From JAPPHA01 sp965220985 (lineage in GTDB: Bacteria > Pseudomonadota > Alphaproteobacteria > Rhodobacterales > Rhodobacteraceae), in assembly GCA_965220985.1 (NCBI GenBank), contig OZ244854.1, positions 3,162,001 to 3,226,000 of the forward strand: DNA of 64,000 bases, read 5' to 3'. Positions 1 to 8,409 of this stretch are shown piece after piece. The position numbers were made by a program, and so were the translations under genes. Positions within the stretch are counted from its first letter, which is position 1; each line of letters begins with the position of its first letter. A model generated the notes under the pieces. The model saw nothing but the letters and a program-made list of their open reading frames with translations. It searched no databases and was not told where the DNA came from.

Positions 1-941
1 ACGCGCTGGTCAGCGAAGGCGTGGATGCCCGAACGGTCGCTGCGGTAATCTCGCGCGAACTTCGAGGGCTGACGAAGCGTGCTGCCGCTTTGGCGAATGC
101 GGAGGTCATCGAGGCCCATGGCCCGCCCCCGAGCGATTTTGCGGTGATGATACTGGGCTCGGGCGGCAGGGGAGAAAGTCTGCTGGCGATGGATCAGGAC
201 AACGCGATTGTTTTCAGCGAAGGGCAGGCGGGCGGTCAAGCCGACACCTGGTGCCAGCGACTCGGCGCCCGCATGTCGGACATTCTTGATCAGACCGGCG
301 TCAGTTATTGCTCGGGCGGGGTCATGGCATCCAATCAGGAATGGCGCATGGACGTGGCGAGTTGGCGACAAAAGATCGCAAAATGGATGGCCTTGTCGCG
401 GCCCGAGGATCTCTTGAGCGCAGACATCTTCTTCGATTCGATGGCGGTATTCGGTGACGAGCGATTGGTTGATGGCCTCAGAAACGATGCGATTTCCGAG
501 GTTGCCGAACACAAGCCTTTCCTTCGTTTGCTCGCGGACCGCGCGGCCGACACACCGAGCCCGTTCGGGTGGCTGGGTCGACCCAAGCTGCAAAGAAACC
601 GGCTTGATCTAAAGATGCACGGGCTGATGCCAATCTTTTCGGCAGCACGGGTCTGTGCCCTGAAGCATGGCATTCAATCACGCTCGACGGCCAACCGACT
701 GAAACGGGTTCGCGAGTTGGGCACATGTCCGGAAAAACTCGTGAACGACCTCGATTCGGCCCATCGGATCCTGTTGGGAGCAATTCTCAAACAGCAGCTT
801 CAGGATATCGCGAACGGTGTGCCGCCCTCCAATTCCGTTGCATATGGCGATCTCGACGGGTTGAGCCAGGAACAGATCGTTTGGGCTTTGAAACACGTGC
901 CATCGGTCGCGGACCTGATGGAGGTTCCGGCGCGGCTGTGA
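1..941 (+). CDS. DUF294-type putative nucleotidyltransferase, C-terminal part (5' truncated by window edge)
   Basis: The reading frame is open from base 3 with no stop upstream, so the gene begins outside the window; a GTG at 21 is only an internal codon candidate. The visible part carries the DUF294 signature, GSGGRGE followed by LAMDQDNA, which resembles the nucleotidyltransferase pattern of GlnD-like proteins. A helical DUF294 C-terminal region follows, including RLDLKMHG and a run resembling the RLKRVREL helix. Full family members usually have an N-terminal cyclic-nucleotide-binding and/or CBS pair, which would lie off the window. Some relatives sit next to DNA polymerase III epsilon-like exonucleases; that cannot be checked here. 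The role is unknown but probably signalling-related. The next gene is convergent. Confidence 0.75.
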   Translation, partial: ALVSEGVDARTVAAVISRELRGLTKRAAALANAEVIEAHGPPPSDFAVMILGSGGRGESLLAMDQDNAIVFSEGQAGGQADTWCQRLGARMSDILDQTGVSYCSGGVMASNQEWRMDVASWRQKIAKWMALSRPEDLLSADIFFDSMAVFGDERLVDGLRNDAISEVAEHKPFLRLLADRAADTPSPFGWLGRPKLQRNRLDLKMHGLMPIFSAARVCALKHGIQSRSTANRLKRVRELGTCPEKLVNDLDSAHRILLGAILKQQLQDIANGVPPSNSVAYGDLDGLSQEQIVWALKHVPSVADLMEVPARL

Positions 942-1058
942 CCGAGCCCAGGGCCGATCAAGACTGCTGTGCATGACTGGATCTCAGTCAGCCGGAGTAT
1001 CTTTCTGTCGATGCATCCACGGACGCCCTGATGCATGCACGAACAAAAAGAGGACTTC

Positions 1059-2204
1059 TCAAGCCGTGTCTGAAAAAGTCTTTTGAAGCGGGAGCGACCA
1101 GAATGTCTCGTCTCGCAGAACGTTGACGAACCGATCTGCAGCCCCACCGGTCCCAAATGAGGTGCATGGCGAATATCGGCGGCGCCATTCTTTTTCGACG
1201 AACTCCAGGATCGCAGTCCGATCATCAGCGTCACATGACGACACTGAAGTCGAGGATGCTCGATTGGATTGACGTGTACCGATGTCAAGGCTGGGCACGC
1301 CCAGATACGGGGCCTCGCGGACACCGGCACTCGAGTTGCCGATGACCACAGCCGCGTTTTTCAGAAGTTCCGAGAAGTAGTGAAACCGCATTGATGGAAT
1401 CGTTCTGAAGGAATCTGGCGGCAATTGTCGAACGACATCATGGATCGCCTCTGACCCGGGGTCGTTGTTTGGGAAGATCGTGACGAACGTTTTCCCCGTC
1501 TCCGCAAGCGCCCCAAACAGCGCCTGCGCCTGCGCTCCCATCGAGTCGGCCTCCGAAGTCACCGGATGGAACAGGACGACCCCGTAGTCTGAGGTCGGGA
1601 TCCCGTATCGCTCGCGAACCTCATCGATCGAAACTCCCGAGTGACGCGAATGAACGTCAAGTTCGGGCGATCCGATGACGAAGGTCGACCCCTTGGATTC
1701 ACCGAGCCTGTGCACGCGGTCGCGGGCCTCATTTGAACTGACGAAATGGTATGTCGCAAGCTTGGTGTTGCAGTGGCGGAACAGCTCGTCGATGGTGCCT
1801 GAGACTTCGCCGCCTTCGATATGGGCACAACGCACGTAATTGACGGCGCAGGAGAGGGCACAGGCCAGGGCTTCCGCCCGGTCTCCATGAACAACGACCA
1901 GATCGGGGCGATGCTCGGCCAGAAAATCCGAAAAACCGAGCACTGTCTTGGCGATGATCGTGTCTTGTCCGTCGCCTGGCTTCTGGTTGAGAAATTCGAC
2001 GACCTCGACGCCTTGAACTCGATGCACCTCGATCTTCGTGAGGCCGTAGCGTTCGAGCATGTGCATGCCGGTCACGAAGAATGCGGTTTGGTACCCTTCA
2101 TCGCGCACGGCTTCGGCGAGGGGAAGAATCTTGCCGAAGTCAGCTCGCGTCCCTGTGACAAAGACAAGTCTTCTTGACATGCGGGTTCCAGATGAGTTCG
2201 ACAC
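1059..2204 (-). CDS. neuC: UDP-N-acetylglucosamine 2-epimerase (hydrolysing), NeuC/LegG type
   Basis: About 381 residues, the usual length for hydrolysing UDP-GlcNAc 2-epimerases, which release ManNAc-type sugars for sialic, legionaminic or pseudaminic acid synthesis in the cytoplasm. Near the N-terminus is GTRADFGK (nucleotide-sugar fold start). It is followed by VVHGDRAEALA, the HIEGGEVSGTIDE loop and, near the C-terminus, GNSSAGVREAP, which are all hallmarks of the NeuC branch. The longest start is a GTG at 2204, and an ATG at 2180 (MSRRLVF) is an equally plausible start because most relatives begin close to RRLVFVTGTRA. It lies 79 bp downstream of the sugar ABC ATPase on the same strand and may be co-transcribed. 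No other nonulosonic acid genes are in the window, so the product's pathway is open. Confidence 0.85.
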   Translation of the reverse strand: MSNSSGTRMSRRLVFVTGTRADFGKILPLAEAVRDEGYQTAFFVTGMHMLERYGLTKIEVHRVQGVEVVEFLNQKPGDGQDTIIAKTVLGFSDFLAEHRPDLVVVHGDRAEALACALSCAVNYVRCAHIEGGEVSGTIDELFRHCNTKLATYHFVSSNEARDRVHRLGESKGSTFVIGSPELDVHSRHSGVSIDEVRERYGIPTSDYGVVLFHPVTSEADSMGAQAQALFGALAETGKTFVTIFPNNDPGSEAIHDVVRQLPPDSFRTIPSMRFHYFSELLKNAAVVIGNSSAGVREAPYLGVPSLDIGTRQSNRASSTSVSSCDADDRTAILEFVEKEWRRRYSPCTSFGTGGAADRFVNVLRDETFWSLPLQKTFSDTA

Positions 2205-2283
2205 GCGAGCCTTGCCAAGTCGTGCAAGATCCGATCGGACAATAAACGATTTGGCACGCCATTGTCATGCCGAAGTCAAAAGA

Positions 2284-3351
2284 TCAAACCCGCATTCCGT
2301 CGCTGTCGAACATGTGGGCATCTGACAGGTCGAAGCTCAGCCCGATGGGCTGGTCTTCCTGAATGTCGGCACCCCCGGAAATCCGTACATTGATCGGCTC
2401 CAGACCCTGCACGTCTACATACGCGAAACTGTCGCCGCCAAGATGCTCGGCCACGCCCACCGTGCCCGTGATCATCGCTTCGTCGGGGTCGACCACCCTG
2501 ATGTGCTCGGGGCGAACGCCAAAGTAGGCGGGGGAACTCCCTGCGACATTCATTTCGATCCGCGTTCCATCGCCCAGCCGAAGTCCGTCACGGTCTGCCG
2601 TGCAGGGCATGACATTCATCTTGGGGGAGCCGATGAATGTCGCCACGAAGAGATTCGATGGTTTGCGGTACAGATCCAGCGGAGCGCCCTGCTGCTGAAT
2701 GATTCCGTCGTTGAAAACGACGATCCTGTCGGCAAGGGTCATGGCCTCGACCTGGTCATGGGTGACGTAGATCATTGTTTTGCCGAGTCGTTTGTGAAGG
2801 CGCGCGATCTCGATGCGCATCTGGACCCTCAGCGCGGCATCCAGATTTGACAATGGTTCATCAAACAGAAACGCTGCCGGATCACGCACGATGGCGCGCC
2901 CGATAGCCACGCGCTGACGCTGGCCACCCGAGAGCTCCTTGGGTTTTCGTGCCATCAACGGACCCAACTGGAGAATGTCGGCTGCTCGGTTCACTGCGGC
3001 ATCGAGGGTGTCCCTTTTTTCTCCCGCAACCTTGAGGCCGAAACCCATGTTCTCGCGAACGCTCATGTGCGGGTAAAGGGCGTAGGACTGGAACACCATC
3101 GCCAGCCCGCGCTCGGCGGCACCAAGCGCGCTGACGTTTTTCCCGGCAATGTCGATCAGGCCGCTCGTGATTTCTTCCAGGCCGGCAATGAGGCGTAGCA
3201 TGGTCGATTTTCCGCAACCGGACGGGCCGACGAAAACGATGAATTCGCCATCTTCGATTTCCATGTCGATGCCCTTGATGACGTGGACCGCGCCAAAGAA
3301 CTTGTGCACGTCCTTGAGTTGAATTGTCCCCACGTGTCTGTCCTCTTTCAA
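2284..3351 (-). CDS. sugar ABC transporter ATP-binding protein (MalK/UgpC type)
   Basis: A 355-residue ATPase of the CUT1 carbohydrate family that powers the permease pair encoded upstream. The Walker A motif is GPSGCGKST near residue 42, the Q-loop is in VFQSYALYPH, the signature is LSGGQRQR, and Walker B is AFLFDEPLSNLD with the switch His in YVTHDQ. The C-terminal 120 residues form the TOBE/OB regulatory domain (FIGSPKMNV, then FGVRPEHIRV) typical of MalK, UgpC and AglK. Its start overlaps the end of the glycosidase gene by four bases. It is the last transporter gene of a LacI-controlled operon running from 8104 down to 2284. Confidence 0.93.
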   Translation of the reverse strand: MKEDRHVGTIQLKDVHKFFGAVHVIKGIDMEIEDGEFIVFVGPSGCGKSTMLRLIAGLEEITSGLIDIAGKNVSALGAAERGLAMVFQSYALYPHMSVRENMGFGLKVAGEKRDTLDAAVNRAADILQLGPLMARKPKELSGGQRQRVAIGRAIVRDPAAFLFDEPLSNLDAALRVQMRIEIARLHKRLGKTMIYVTHDQVEAMTLADRIVVFNDGIIQQQGAPLDLYRKPSNLFVATFIGSPKMNVMPCTADRDGLRLGDGTRIEMNVAGSSPAYFGVRPEHIRVVDPDEAMITGTVGVAEHLGGDSFAYVDVQGLEPINVRISGGADIQEDQPIGLSFDLSDAHMFDSDGMRV

Positions 3352-4583
3352 TCGTCAAGTTCCCAGGCCAGCCAGATCGCGGCTGTCCAGGAAAAGGTTC
3401 CGCCGCCACAACCGCGGCCATCAATGGGTGAAAAATATTCGGAAAACCCGCCGTTTCGGATCATGTCGCGCGTGTCCGAACGAATTCGCTCGGCCCAACC
3501 GTTCTCGCCAATGTCGCGCAAGCCTCGCCCGATCATGAAGTTGATCATTCCCCATGCCGGCCCCCGCCAGTACCGGATGTGGTCGAATCGCTCGTCACGA
3601 GGGTCGAAGCTCGGCACCAGGTACCGGACTCTGCTGGCAAACACGTCGAGGGTCGAAATCAGTTCGTCTCCATGCGTGCGCACCCCTGCATAGAGCGGCA
3701 GAAACGATGCTGATGTCGCCCAAGCGGACTTGAAGCCCGTCCTCATGTCCAATGTGACATAGGCGCAAGCCTCCTTGTTCCACAGAAGCTCGATCCCGTT
3801 TTCCATTCGGGCGATTCGTGCCTTGATCCGATCTGTTTTTCGCCCTGCAAGATCTGCGAGAGCGCACAGGTCCTTTTCTGCACGGAGCAAGATTGAGGTC
3901 ACGCCGGGATCGGCCACGAAGAACGGGTTTTCACGGGCAATTCGGTCCGTATCCCACTGACGTTCCCGTCCAAAATGGACCAGTGCAATATAGCGGTCGT
4001 AATCAATCTTTCGCGGCCGCATGTCCGAGTCGACCAATTTTGTGTCGTGGCGTTGATATTCGCCAACGCCATTGATGTTGATCGCATCGCCAGGAAGATC
4101 CCAGTCCGGCAGGTTGTCTCGGCCCGACTCCCAAGGATGTGTGACGGCGATGACCCCGGCGCCTTCAGGGTCGCGTGCCCGATGCCACCATTCGTGCCAG
4201 GCATCGATGGCGTCAATGAAACCATTGGCCCTCTCGGGATCAGACTTTGACAATTCGCGCACGACGGACGCCACCACTGGTGGTTGGGAGATGCCTGAAC
4301 TCGGAATGGGTCCACGATCGGCCTGCCAGACCGATGGTCCGGGAAAGTAGTTGGGTCTGTAGGCCCTGAAGACGATATGAGGTACCATTCCGTCTGGCCA
4401 CTGTGCCTCAAAAAGCGTTTCGAGTTCTTGCCATGCCCGTTCGCGATCGAATGTGGCCAATCCAAGTGCCGAGAATGCCGAATCCCAGTTCCACTGATAG
4501 GGATAGAGGCCCCCGGTGGGGACGGTGTATCCCCCCCGGTCATTGCCGCGCAGGACTACCCGGGCACTTTCGTTCATTGTCAT
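3348..4583 (-). CDS. glycoside hydrolase with (alpha/alpha)6 barrel, GH63/MGH1-like
   Basis: A 411-residue cytoplasmic glycosidase with no signal peptide. The N-terminal YPYQWNWDSAF motif, QWPDGMVPH, HPWESGRDN and the C-terminal FSEYFSP...FSWTAA motif are those of the GH63/trehalase-like (alpha/alpha)6 clan, which includes mannosyl- and glucosylglycerate hydrolases. By analogy the general acid would be the Asp of SGRDN and the base the Glu of SEYFS; this is inferred, not shown. The start is set at 4583: an AAGGG stands nine bases upstream and the gap to the permease stop is five bases, whereas a longer frame to 4643 would run into the permease gene. Being inside the transporter operon, it probably cleaves the imported glycoside. 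Confidence 0.8.
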   Translation of the reverse strand: MTMNESARVVLRGNDRGGYTVPTGGLYPYQWNWDSAFSALGLATFDRERAWQELETLFEAQWPDGMVPHIVFRAYRPNYFPGPSVWQADRGPIPSSGISQPPVVASVVRELSKSDPERANGFIDAIDAWHEWWHRARDPEGAGVIAVTHPWESGRDNLPDWDLPGDAININGVGEYQRHDTKLVDSDMRPRKIDYDRYIALVHFGRERQWDTDRIARENPFFVADPGVTSILLRAEKDLCALADLAGRKTDRIKARIARMENGIELLWNKEACAYVTLDMRTGFKSAWATSASFLPLYAGVRTHGDELISTLDVFASRVRYLVPSFDPRDERFDHIRYWRGPAWGMINFMIGRGLRDIGENGWAERIRSDTRDMIRNGGFSEYFSPIDGRGCGGGTFSWTAAIWLAWELDD

Positions 4584-4588
4584 TTCGT

Positions 4589-5818
4589 TCAACCCTTGAC
4601 CGAACCGGCTGTCAGACCGGAGACCAGGAAGCGTTCGAACCACAGGAAAATCACGAGGACCGGTATGGTGACGATGACAGCGCCCGCCATCAGATGCTGG
4701 CGCGGAACTTCCGATGAATTGAGTGAGACCACGGCACGGGGCAGAGTGAAGATCTCCCGAGTGTCGAGAAACATGAAGGCGAACAGGAACTCGTTCCAGG
4801 CGATCATGAAGACATAGAGCGAAACCGACGCGATCGCCGGCAGTGACAAGGGAAGTGTGATTTTCCAGATCACTTTGAGACGCGAACAGCCGTCCATCAT
4901 TCCCGCTTCCTCGAGCTCGGACGGAATTCCCCGGAAATACCCCTGCAGCATGTAAAGCGACACCGGAATGGTGGTCGCCGGGTAGATCAACATCAGCCCC
5001 AGCATCGTGTCGCGAAGCCCAACCTGGCTGAAAACCGCATAAAGCGGGATCACGAGAACGATGGCAGGGACCATGTAGATGAGCAGGATCGACCGCGAAA
5101 ACGTCGTCCGCCCCGGAAATTTCAACCGCGAGATTGCATAGGCACCGGGAATCGATGCGGCCAGGGTCAGAACGACGGTGACGACGGAAACGACCGTTGA
5201 CACCAATACGTAAGTTCCGAAATCAAAGGTCGTGAAGAGTTCGATGTACGAACTCAGCAGCTTGGTCGCGCCTTGTTGAATGTTGATCGAGTAATCGAGC
5301 GGGTTGAGCAGCAACTCGGCCTGTTTTTTTAGGCTCGTCATCAGCATCGCGTAGAAGGGCAGAAGAACGATTGTCGTGAAGAACACGAAACCGACGCCCT
5401 TGAGCGCGCGAATCAGGACCTCTTCCGCACGGTAGCGATTGAGCGTTTTCCAGTCACGGGCGCGAAACGCGATTGCGACGCAGCCAACCGTCGTGACCGC
5501 GAGAGCAACAAGGATGAGGACGCCGACGATCGGCCTGCCTCCCAACGCAATTCCCAATGGCGCAAAAAAGGTTAGCAAGCTGATGACGATGGCGTATGCG
5601 AGACACGCCAGTGTCATCCGGACGTACAGCCCATCTGAATATCTTTCGGACATGAGCCAGGCAAAAGCTCCAACGATCCCCGCCACGATGGCCGCCAGCG
5701 TCGTCATTTCAGCACTCACGCCAAACACGAGCGTGATGCCGACGCCAATGACGATGGAATTGATGGCCCCCCAAACGCCGCCCAGGGCGAATGCGAGAAT
5801 GATTCCGCGGGTCATCAC
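4589..5818 (-). CDS. sugar ABC transporter permease (MalG type) with N-terminal membrane extension
   Basis: At 409 residues it is about 120 to 130 longer than an ordinary MalG-type permease. Residues from about 140 onward are a standard inner-membrane CUT1 permease, with the EAA loop EEAGMMDGCSRLKVIWKITLPL-like segment that contacts the ATPase. The extra N-terminal part holds about four hydrophobic helices (ALGGVWGAINSIVIGVG; TLAAIVAGIVGAFAWLM; LACLAYAIVISLLTF; IVGVLILVALAVTTVG) separated by short loops. AglG-like permeases can also be long, so the extension may be a family feature. The start at 5818 overlaps the upstream permease stop by four bases (ATGA), supporting coupled translation. Confidence 0.88.
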   Translation of the reverse strand: MMTRGIILAFALGGVWGAINSIVIGVGITLVFGVSAEMTTLAAIVAGIVGAFAWLMSERYSDGLYVRMTLACLAYAIVISLLTFFAPLGIALGGRPIVGVLILVALAVTTVGCVAIAFRARDWKTLNRYRAEEVLIRALKGVGFVFFTTIVLLPFYAMLMTSLKKQAELLLNPLDYSINIQQGATKLLSSYIELFTTFDFGTYVLVSTVVSVVTVVLTLAASIPGAYAISRLKFPGRTTFSRSILLIYMVPAIVLVIPLYAVFSQVGLRDTMLGLMLIYPATTIPVSLYMLQGYFRGIPSELEEAGMMDGCSRLKVIWKITLPLSLPAIASVSLYVFMIAWNEFLFAFMFLDTREIFTLPRAVVSLNSSEVPRQHLMAGAVIVTIPVLVIFLWFERFLVSGLTAGSVKG

Positions 5819-7083
5819 ATACCCTCCTCTTTGGGGACAAACCGGAAGTAGAACGCGACAAACGCTGTCAGGATGAAGAAGATCACCACGGCGACGGCAG
5901 CGCCTGCACCGAGGTTCGAGAGCGCAAAAGCCTGTTCGTAGACGTTGACAGTCAGGGTTCGGGTTCCGGATGCTCCACCCGTCAGCAAGAAGATGTCGTC
6001 GAACTTGTTGAAGGTCCAGATGAACCGCAGCAGGAAGAGCGTGGAGATGATCCCGATCAGTTGCGGCAAGTTGATGAACCAGAACTTCTGGAGCGGGGTC
6101 GCACCGTCCATCTCGGCTGCTTCATTGAGATCCGCCGACAGCGATTGCATCCGCGCGAGGATGAACAGGAACGCGAGAGGGAAGTAGCGCCAAGACTCGA
6201 AGGCGATCACGGTCCAGAGTGCGATCCCGCGCTTACCCAGGAAGTTGATCGCGTCATCCGTCACGCCTGTCGTCTGAAGAATCGCATTGACCGTGCCGGA
6301 GAATGGATCGAGCAGAAAGACCCACGTGAAGGCGACCGCGATGACGGGCGAGACATAAGGAAACAGGAACAGGCCACGCAACAGCGATCGTCCTGGAAAT
6401 GCGGTCATCAGCAGCTGTGCAGCAAACAGGCCAAGGATGAGAGCGCCGAGCGTGCCGAAAACAGTGTAGACGATCGAGACCCACAAAACCTCCCAAAATT
6501 CGCTTGCATCGAAGACCTTGCGGTAGTTTTCGAAAGTGAATTCGAGGCTTGCAAGCGCATTGTCGGCACTGCCTCGGGTCACGAGTTCAGTGTCCCTGGG
6601 ATCAAGCGGTGCATTGTCGAAATATGCGGCTTGGGCTTCAAGGAGCGCTTTCACCCGCACCTGTTTTCTTGGTTCGAGCGTTCCGAAGTCGCAGGAAATC
6701 GCTTCCGGACCGGCGGTGCATGGGGCTTCGATTTCCACCACCGCAAGACCAGTCGGTAGCGGGTCGATGAGGCTGGCTTCGCGGATTTCTTCCTTGGGCG
6801 AGCTTGAGCGAACGCGATATTCGACCTGAAGCTGATCGCCCACCTTGAGCGGCAGATCGTCGGTCACCCGTTCGCGTACAAGGACCTTTGCGGGTCGCAG
6901 ATCCGCCAGTTCGATCGGTTTCACGCTGATCCAGAAATTGGCGACAAGCGGTACGAGAATGATGAGAAGAACCGATGCGACGGTAGGAGACAGCATCGAG
7001 AAGGCAAGTCGTTGCTCACGTTTTTCGATCGGTCCACGACGTTTTCGGGCGACTTCGAGTTCAGCCTGGGTTGCCTTGGCCAT
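5815..7083 (-). CDS. sugar ABC transporter permease (MalF type) with DUF11-like periplasmic insert
   Basis: A 422-residue inner-membrane permease. Helix 1 (about residues 28-55) is followed by a roughly 110-residue periplasmic loop, then the core permease helices and the EAA loop (EAAEMDGATPLQKFWFINLP). The loop at about residues 81-150 reads like a DUF11 beta-sandwich: VGDQLQVEYRV, then LIDPLPTGLAVVE, two Cys (about 122 and 131) and FGTLEPRKQVRVKAL. E. coli MalF also has a large periplasmic P2 loop that touches its binding protein, though of a different fold. I chose ATG 7083 because AAAGGGA lies nine bases upstream; ATG 7092 abuts that purine run. The gene overlaps the 3' end of the lacI-type gene. 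Confidence 0.87.
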   Translation of the reverse strand: MAKATQAELEVARKRRGPIEKREQRLAFSMLSPTVASVLLIILVPLVANFWISVKPIELADLRPAKVLVRERVTDDLPLKVGDQLQVEYRVRSSSPKEEIREASLIDPLPTGLAVVEIEAPCTAGPEAISCDFGTLEPRKQVRVKALLEAQAAYFDNAPLDPRDTELVTRGSADNALASLEFTFENYRKVFDASEFWEVLWVSIVYTVFGTLGALILGLFAAQLLMTAFPGRSLLRGLFLFPYVSPVIAVAFTWVFLLDPFSGTVNAILQTTGVTDDAINFLGKRGIALWTVIAFESWRYFPLAFLFILARMQSLSADLNEAAEMDGATPLQKFWFINLPQLIGIISTLFLLRFIWTFNKFDDIFLLTGGASGTRTLTVNVYEQAFALSNLGAGAAVAVVIFFILTAFVAFYFRFVPKEEGM

Positions 7084-8104
7084 CGGTGCCATTCCCTTTC
7101 GTTGGCGGTCCGCTTGATGCACGTGCCATCAGTCGAACCGGCAGATTGATCGTACGGACTGGTGCGTCCGGGTTTGTTTTTCGGGCGATGAATGCCTCGG
7201 CGATCTGTTGTCCGATTCCCTTGGGGTCCACAGCAACGGAAGTCAGTGGAGGTTCCCACAGTCGCGAGTCCTCGATATCGTCGAAACCGACGACCGACAC
7301 GTCTCGCCCGACGCGTTGCCCCAATTGAGCCAGACCGAGCGTTGCCCCTGCGGCGACCACATCGCAATTGCAGACGATACCCGTGACGTCAGGGCATTCA
7401 GTGCACAATTCGATTGCCGCCGCCTTCGCGTCGGTCTTGGTCTCGACGCACGGTCGGATGATCGGGGCGTTCAACCCTGCGGTGGCAATCACCCCAGCAT
7501 ATCCACTGATACGGTCGTTAATTGTGGGTGATGCCTGGTTGCCCCCGAGAAAGGCGATTTTCCGATGACCGAGTTCGACGAGATGTCGAGTGGCAAGCGC
7601 TGTCCCATGGGTCGAGTCGACTCCAATGTGATCGAAAGGATGATCCGGCAATGTCCGCAGCCATGTGACAGTCGCCGGGCTGTTCCGCCGAACCCAGTCA
7701 ATCGTTGCGCCTGGTGTTCCCGTGGCTGGAATCCACAACAGGCCACCGGCATGCCCGCCGATGAGCGTCCTCAGGTACTTTTCCTGCAGTTGGGCATTGT
7801 CCTCCGCATCAAGAATGAACAGCAGGTAACCCATGTCTTGAAGATGCGAACTGACGCCAGAAACGACTTCCGCATTGAATGGATTCGCAATGCGGTGAAT
7901 CAGGAGTCCGACATCACGGGATTCGCCAGAACGCATGGCCATGGCTCGGCGATCCCTAACGTAGTCGAGCTTGCTGGCGGCCTGCTGGACTTTGCGTCGG
8001 GTTTCTTCGGATATTCGTCCGACCTCTCGCAGAACCTGGCTGACCGTCGAGACTGAGACTCCGGCTTCCCGCGCAACGGCGTGTATGGTGGGGCGTTTGT
8101 TCAT
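7061..8104 (-). CDS. LacI-family transcriptional repressor of the sugar locus
   Basis: A 347-residue regulator. Residues 4-25 form the LacI helix-turn-helix (IHAVAREAGVSVSTVSQVLRE), followed by the hinge helix around RRKVQQAASKLDYV. A periplasmic-binding-protein-like sugar sensor domain follows (DVGLLIHRIANPF; GNQASPTINDRISGY; VVGFDDIEDSRL). The start at 8104 is fixed by the position of the HTH; the 31 upstream residues of the longer frame have no counterpart in the family. The gene is first in the operon with the permeases, glycosidase and ATPase, and it is divergent from the binding-protein gene. The shared control region contains two matching palindromes that are good candidates for its operators. 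It probably represses both directions until the imported sugar binds. Confidence 0.92.
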   Translation of the reverse strand: MNKRPTIHAVAREAGVSVSTVSQVLREVGRISEETRRKVQQAASKLDYVRDRRAMAMRSGESRDVGLLIHRIANPFNAEVVSGVSSHLQDMGYLLFILDAEDNAQLQEKYLRTLIGGHAGGLLWIPATGTPGATIDWVRRNSPATVTWLRTLPDHPFDHIGVDSTHGTALATRHLVELGHRKIAFLGGNQASPTINDRISGYAGVIATAGLNAPIIRPCVETKTDAKAAAIELCTECPDVTGIVCNCDVVAAGATLGLAQLGQRVGRDVSVVGFDDIEDSRLWEPPLTSVAVDPKGIGQQIAEAFIARKTNPDAPVRTINLPVRLMARASSGPPTKGNGTDGQGNPG

Positions 8105-8209
8105 GCGTTCAGCAGACCCGATCGTTGTCGAAAGTGTGGGTCCAATCGTCATCACAGATGGATCGCAACTCCGCCATGTCACCTTCCGATTCGGCACAGA
8201 ATCTGATTA

Positions 8210-8225
8210 GATCAAACGTTATATC
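8210..8225. promoter_or_regulatory. probable LacI-family operator, copy 1
   Basis: The 16-base site GATCAAACGTTATATC has dyad symmetry about a central AACGTT. It matches copy 2 (8309-8324) at 14 of 16 positions. The symmetry extends outward to TAGAT/ATCTA (8208-8227). A CpG-centred palindrome of this size is typical of LacI-family operators. It lies 106 bases upstream of the lacI-type start codon and would block the leftward promoter. Confidence 0.75.
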
Positions 8226-8301
8226 TAGGTCAATTGTCAACATGTTTCGCGAAAAAAGCGATTTTGACGTAATTTTGCTCACTATAGCCTGCAGTTTTTT
8301 C

Positions 8302-8331
8302 TTGACTTGATGAAACGTTACATCGGATAAT
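8302..8331 (+). promoter_or_regulatory. sigma70-type promoter for the sugar-binding-protein gene
   Basis: A -35 box TTGACT (8302-8307), an 18-base spacer and a -10 box GATAAT (8326-8331), five of six matches each to TTGACA and TATAAT. Operator copy 2 occupies almost the whole spacer. The start codon is about 80 bases downstream of the -10 box. Confidence 0.65.
8309..8324. promoter_or_regulatory. probable LacI-family operator, copy 2
   Basis: GATGAAACGTTACATC is the second copy of the palindrome in the divergent control region, again centred on AACGTT. It sits inside the spacer of the predicted promoter of the binding-protein gene, so a bound repressor would exclude RNA polymerase. The two centres are 99 bp apart, a distance that could allow looping; that is inference. 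Confidence 0.78.
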
Positions 8332-8409
8332 CATGGCCAATCCCGCGACCCGCGCCGATTGTGTCATCGGGCTTCCGGTTGTGCGGGCGACACCAGATGG
8401 GAGGTCTCA

